Source: Kwoniella bestiolae CBS 10118
Lineage: Eukaryota; Basidiomycota; Tremellomycetes; Tremellales; Cryptococcaceae
Length of the DNA stretch: 64,000 nucleotides
NCBI RefSeq assembly: GCF_000512585.2
Contig: NC_089241.1
Location: 7,706,001-7,770,000, forward strand
Direction: 5' to 3'
Position numbers and translations under genes: made by a program. Under the pieces are notes generated by a model. The model was not told where the DNA came from, made no database searches, and saw nothing but the letters and a program-made list of their open reading frames with translations. Positions 60,394-64,000 of this stretch are shown piece by piece (position 1 is the first letter of the stretch; each line of letters starts with the position of its first letter).

Positions 60394-61066
60394 AAGTAGA
60401 CGAACGACACCACCTCGAATATCCGTTGAGTGCGAAAGATGCTGCGGATCATGCACTCTATACTTCACTTCTTCATATCTGCAGGTCTGCCGTTGCTCTC
60501 GAGTTCCGACATTCGAAGGTCATGAGGATAATCTAATAGTCATGAGAATAGAGTAAAAGGCCTTGCCGAAGCTTGGGCCGGGCGTTGAGAGGACTGGACA
60601 TCCTGAGGGATCCCAGGGACGAGCCAAGGTGTTAATGGAGCCAGGTAGTCAATGATAGATATGAGCACTCTTCGGAATCCCTCAGCAATGTTCGTATGCG
60701 CAACTCTAATGCACTTTTTGCCCCGCACAGATGGCCATGCTCGCATTTGCATGTCAAATGTCAATCGCGGAACAGGATACAACGTCGTCATTTTATAATT
60801 CGACTCACTCGATGGCAGATCCTTTGTAAGCTTGGACGTGATGTTCAACTCCCTTCATAGATCCCCTTGAAACACCCGAGATTCGCTGACAGTCCCTTCT
60901 GCTGGACCAGTCTTGCGAAAATACAGAGGGCCTGGGTTCATATAATCCGAGTAGCGGGTAGCAGTTTAGAATTCCCGCAACCGCTTTTGCCACCCCCTTT
61001 TCCGCTCCAGCACAAAACCCTGTCTCAACTTGTTCACCATCCATCCTCCCAACGAGCCGAACCGAA
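60394..61066. promoter_or_regulatory. Intergenic region and promoter of cluster gene E
   Basis: 673 bases. The last 120 bases before the ATG at 61067 are C-rich (for example 60978-61016), typical of a fungal 5' leader. A 102-codon minus-strand frame (60540-60848) is not supported by splicing, composition or a motif. Confidence 0.4.
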
Positions 61067-62277
61067 ATGGATTTTAGTCTCCTAGACGAAACCACCGCGG
61101 CAGTCCCGGCATCCGAAAATTACCAGAACGATCTCGCTCTTGCGTCCGGTAGCCAAGGGACCGACTATTCAGTACCGCCGTATTTGGGAGGGGATCTTTT
61201 CGGCGGCTCTGCTTTGTCGAATGGTGGTGCTTCCCCCGCCGCATCAGAAGAGGTGGGTCAAGTCACCTTGTTTCTCACATCTTTCCAGGTATATCAATAA
61301 CACAGTAGAGATCCTGATCACCGCGTTCCTCACAGGCACTCGCCGACGCTTACATTAGGGACTGTCTCAAAGAAGGTCAGCAATCACTCCGCGATACATG
61401 CTCTAATTTTGACGGTAGCGACTTCGGACTGCCCACCTTCGGTGTAACTCAGTATGATGATACCTTACAGCCTCCCACTCCAGGTCATCATCATCGTATC
61501 GACACATCTTCGTACAGCGACTGTACAGATCCTCCATCGACAAGCGGCAGCTTTACCGACACTTCTAAGGATAAGAAAGGCCATCGACATGGCCATGGCC
61601 GTCGCAGCCCTGCGATCGGGGGATCCAGATCTACATCGGAGACGTTGGAGGGATACAACGCTCAGCTGGAAAAGATGAGAGAAATCCCGCCATCGCAGAG
61701 GACCGCCGAGCAGGCCAACAAGATTCGAGAGATAGCGGGTGGGTGGTAAAATCCTGATCCATATAGGTATCATACTGTACTGTGGACGTGCTGACTTCAT
61801 CGCTGCGTTATCGAAGACCGAGTCGCCCACAGAGAGTGGAGAAAAAAGAAAAAGATTGAAAAGTCGACCGCTCGCTGCGCGAGGAACGAAAAAGGGTTGT
61901 CATATCAAGCGACGCTGAAAAGCGAGAATGATTTGCTGAAAGCCCAGTTAACCCAAATGACAAGCTACGCTCAATCCCTACAAGGTCAGTTGAGTCATTC
62001 GCGCACGACTCAATCGATCTACCCCTCTCAAACTACAGGAGGTGATTCTGAGATCCTATTATCCCAGGAAAGGGAACGGAGTCGAAGACTCGCACATTTG
62101 AACCAATTCATTTTGAATGATCTGCCCACGAATGTCATCACTAAGCTGCACGAGAGGTCGAATGGCACTTTCCAGGAACTCGAGCAAGTACTCAAAGAAC
62201 GAGGTCAAAGAACACTTACCCAGGATCTGTCGAGGAGGCTCTTAGCAGAACAGAGATCAGAACGTACAGGAGGCTGA
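61067..62277 (+). CDS. bZIP-like protein (cluster gene E)
   Basis: Three exons (61067-61252, 61336-61738, 61817-62277) give 349 residues. The N-terminal part is acidic and Gly/Ser-rich. A His-rich and basic stretch (KDKKGHRHGHGRRS) lies near residue 150. PPSQRTAEQANKIREIA leads into DRVAHREWRKKKKIEKS at residue 197. This has the position, the phase-1 intron (G|AC) and the Arg/Lys richness of a bZIP basic region, but Asp replaces the invariant Asn and Trp replaces Ser/Cys. A coiled coil follows (LKSENDLLKAQLTQMTSYAQ), then a long C-terminal helical region (LNQFILNDLPTNVITKLHER, LEQVLKERGQ). It is probably a transcription-factor-like or dimerising protein; DNA contact may be altered or lost. 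Confidence 0.7.
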
Positions 62278-62531
62278 AGGGAGGATCGGTATGCGTTGAC
62301 CGGAGAGAATGAAAGTACAGCAATGAGGGTAATCATAGTGATAAATTTCCCTGACAGTCACGTAAGGTGAATCAATGTCTGTATATATATAAATGGCATC
62401 ACGATTAAGTTTCACTGGAAATGTATAAGACCATACCCTACCAATGTCCATGACCCATTCAAAAATTCAACGAACAAATACTCAGTACTGTATATACAAC
62501 GTCTGTCTTCCTCAATATCTATCTAAGCCGC
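62278..62531. other. Convergent intergenic region
   Basis: 254 bases between cluster gene E (+) and the Met/Gln-rich gene (-). A TATATATATA stretch at about 62383-62391 is the only notable feature. Confidence 0.4.
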
Positions 62532-64000
62532 CTACGAAGCGTTCTGATACCTCTCCTCACCCGTATGATTACTACTCAGTCTCGACCTCCTATCCCCCGC
62601 TCCATCGCTCGCACCACTCTGACTACCCTGTCCACCCTGGTTGGGCGATAACCAGTCGAACCTATTCTGATTCTGGTTCAGATTCATTGGGCTAGGCGCA
62701 CCCTGTCCTGGACCGGGTGAAGGTGAACCCCACATTTGAGGTTGTTGCATCATCCAAGGTTGCATCATCGGGGAGCTCATGCCCATGCCCCCCATTCCCA
62801 TCATCGGTGAACCGTAAAACGATTGTTGGCCATAGTTGAATTGGGGCATTTGAGGTGGAGGCGTAGAGAAGTTGTTGCTTCGTGTACTACCTGCAGGGGA
62901 CGATGCCCTGTTATTTGGCTGACCCATACCCGTTCCTCCTGGAGTGGCTGATCCGGAACCTGGTTGAGGGAAATCATGATGATCGCCTGCTTGAGATCCT
63001 GCAGCGGACATCATCATAGCTTGCTGATAGGCCATTTGAGCAGCCATCATTGCCTGTTGTTGGGCGTAGGGATTAAATCCTCCTTGATAGGACTGGTACC
63101 AACCAGCATATCAGTTATCATTGCTACAAGGGAGTATGTAACGACTCACCGAATATCCCATAGGTGGCATTCCCATCATACCCATATTCATTCCCATGTT
63201 CATACCCATAGGCGATTGCATACCATACGGGAATTGTTGTTGTCCGTACATATCGCCAGCGCCGAATTGACGCATATGATCCATCTGTTGTCGTTGCAAC
63301 TTCTCGATCTCACGCTGTCGATCCTCCTGCGTCATCAATAAACCCTAATCAGCATCCCACTCCAGCAATCACGACCTGTTGCCTGGTGACTCACCGCCAA
63401 CCTCTTCTCCCGCTCACGATCCGTCAAAGTCGCACCAATACCACCAGCATTCTTCCTCTCCTTCTCATGAGCAGCTACAGCACCCAACAAACCCATCTGT
63501 GGTGGGGGTGGTTTCGACGGGACATTGATAAGCGAGCTTCCAGTTTCTCTAGCCACTTCCTCTTGTTTCTTGGCACTTCGATCCTCCTTATCTTGCATAC
63601 CAGCTTGAAGTAGCCCATGGGGCGCGAATGCCTTGGTGAGCTGTACAGACGGTTCCTCTAATTCTACGAATCTTCCAGATTTGTTCTCTTGGGGCATTCC
63701 ATGATCGGCCGAGAAGTTGGCATTCCACATTGTCTGTCTCGTAGCTGGAGGCGGAGGCTGAGGTTGCGATTGACTGACGTTCCTAATTCCAGCTGGAATA
63801 GGTGCAGGTAAACTACTGTACATCGAGGACGGCGCACCCAGGGGTGATCTTGATCGAGGTCGAGACACATCGAATGACTGTTGACCTTGAGAAGGATAAT
63901 AGCTCTCCCTATCATGAGGTAAGTTTTCGCCGTTTGGTTCACGTACTTCTGGTGCTCGAGGCACGGGAGGCAGTGCTCTGGAGGTAGATCTCTGAACATG
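62532..64000 (-). CDS. Met/Gln/Gly-rich low-complexity protein (5'-partial)
   Basis: Three exons in the window (63395 to beyond 64000, 63150-63326, 62532-63092) give the last 447 residues; the start is outside. The first visible part is Pro/Ser-rich (SRALPPVPRAPEV, PLGAPSSMYSSLPAPIP) and contains a charged segment (DKEDRSAKKQEEVARE). The conserved-looking MGLLGAVAAHEKERKNAGGIGATLTDREREKR runs into a helix rich in Arg, Glu and Gln (EDRQREIEKLQRQQMDHMRQ). The rest is a prion-like run of Met-Gly, Gln-Gln and Asn repeats ending NHTGEERYQNAS. I do not recognise the family. The composition suggests a condensate-prone or RNA-associated protein, which is inference. Confidence 0.75.

Noticed and set aside
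60540..60848. 102-codon minus-strand frame as a gene
   Set aside because: No splice sites, no recognisable domain, and it lies in the promoter of cluster gene E.
54627..62277. Mating-type (MAT) locus
   Set aside because: No homeodomain WFxN motif, pheromone CaaX precursor, STE3-like receptor or known MAT flanking gene was seen; the genes are bZIP-like instead.
1..64000. tRNA or rRNA genes
   Set aside because: I looked for paired A/B boxes and rRNA core sequences by eye and found none convincing; a covariance search would be needed to exclude them.

Overview
This window looks like nuclear DNA of a basidiomycete yeast of the Tremellomycetes (a Cryptococcus- or Kwoniella-like fungus). Almost every gene is cut by many short introns (about 45-90 nt) with GTRAGT donors and CTGAY/CTAAC-like branch points just before the acceptor. 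Typical fungal genes are present: a fused alpha-beta tryptophan synthase, RIB7, a two-exon sulfiredoxin and cytosolic ribosomal protein genes. I spliced every gene by hand and checked that the exon sum keeps one open frame. Coordinates are CDS extents; splice points can be wrong by a few bases.

Layout: 1-12481 is the 3' part of a giant PH-like scaffold gene (at least 3,609 residues). 12854-15853 is a mitochondrial-type PPR protein. 16204-17835 (-) is a sphingolipid delta-4 desaturase, divergent from RIB7 (18298-19382). 19674-21002 is a DUF3669-type gene with an in-frame TAG in its conserved core. 21274-25615 (-) is a WW-WW-MyTH4-RhoGAP protein, 26310-29528 (-) is TRP5 and 29915-31506 (-) is a KPWE/Pex39-like peroxisomal candidate. 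A gene-poor stretch follows, then a large Ser-rich protein with an RVxF motif (34139-37437). Next come two redox genes in tandem, Old Yellow Enzyme (38254-39783) and sulfiredoxin (40298-40948). RPP1 (-) and RPL7 (+) are head to head; RPL7 introns hold a candidate C/D snoRNA and a strong hairpin. Then come an orphan gene (44652-45606, -), IMA1 (46327-48647, -), RSA3 (49060-49846, -) and the TFIIH helicase SSL2/XPB (50135-53555).

The most unusual part is 54.6-62.3 kb, between SSL2 and a Met/Gln-rich gene running off the right edge. It holds several fast-evolving genes. Three of them (56491-57700, 58726-60393, 61067-62277) encode bZIP-like basic regions, and each has a phase-1 intron splitting the codon of the normally invariant bZIP asparagine. 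That codon reads Asn, His or Asp depending on the copy, and one zipper is nearly absent. A degraded copy of one bZIP exon with an in-frame TAA lies between two of them (58051-58197). This looks like a lineage-specific tandem cluster of divergent bZIP-like genes, and I know of no described equivalent.

No tRNA, rRNA, CRISPR or transposon was recognised.
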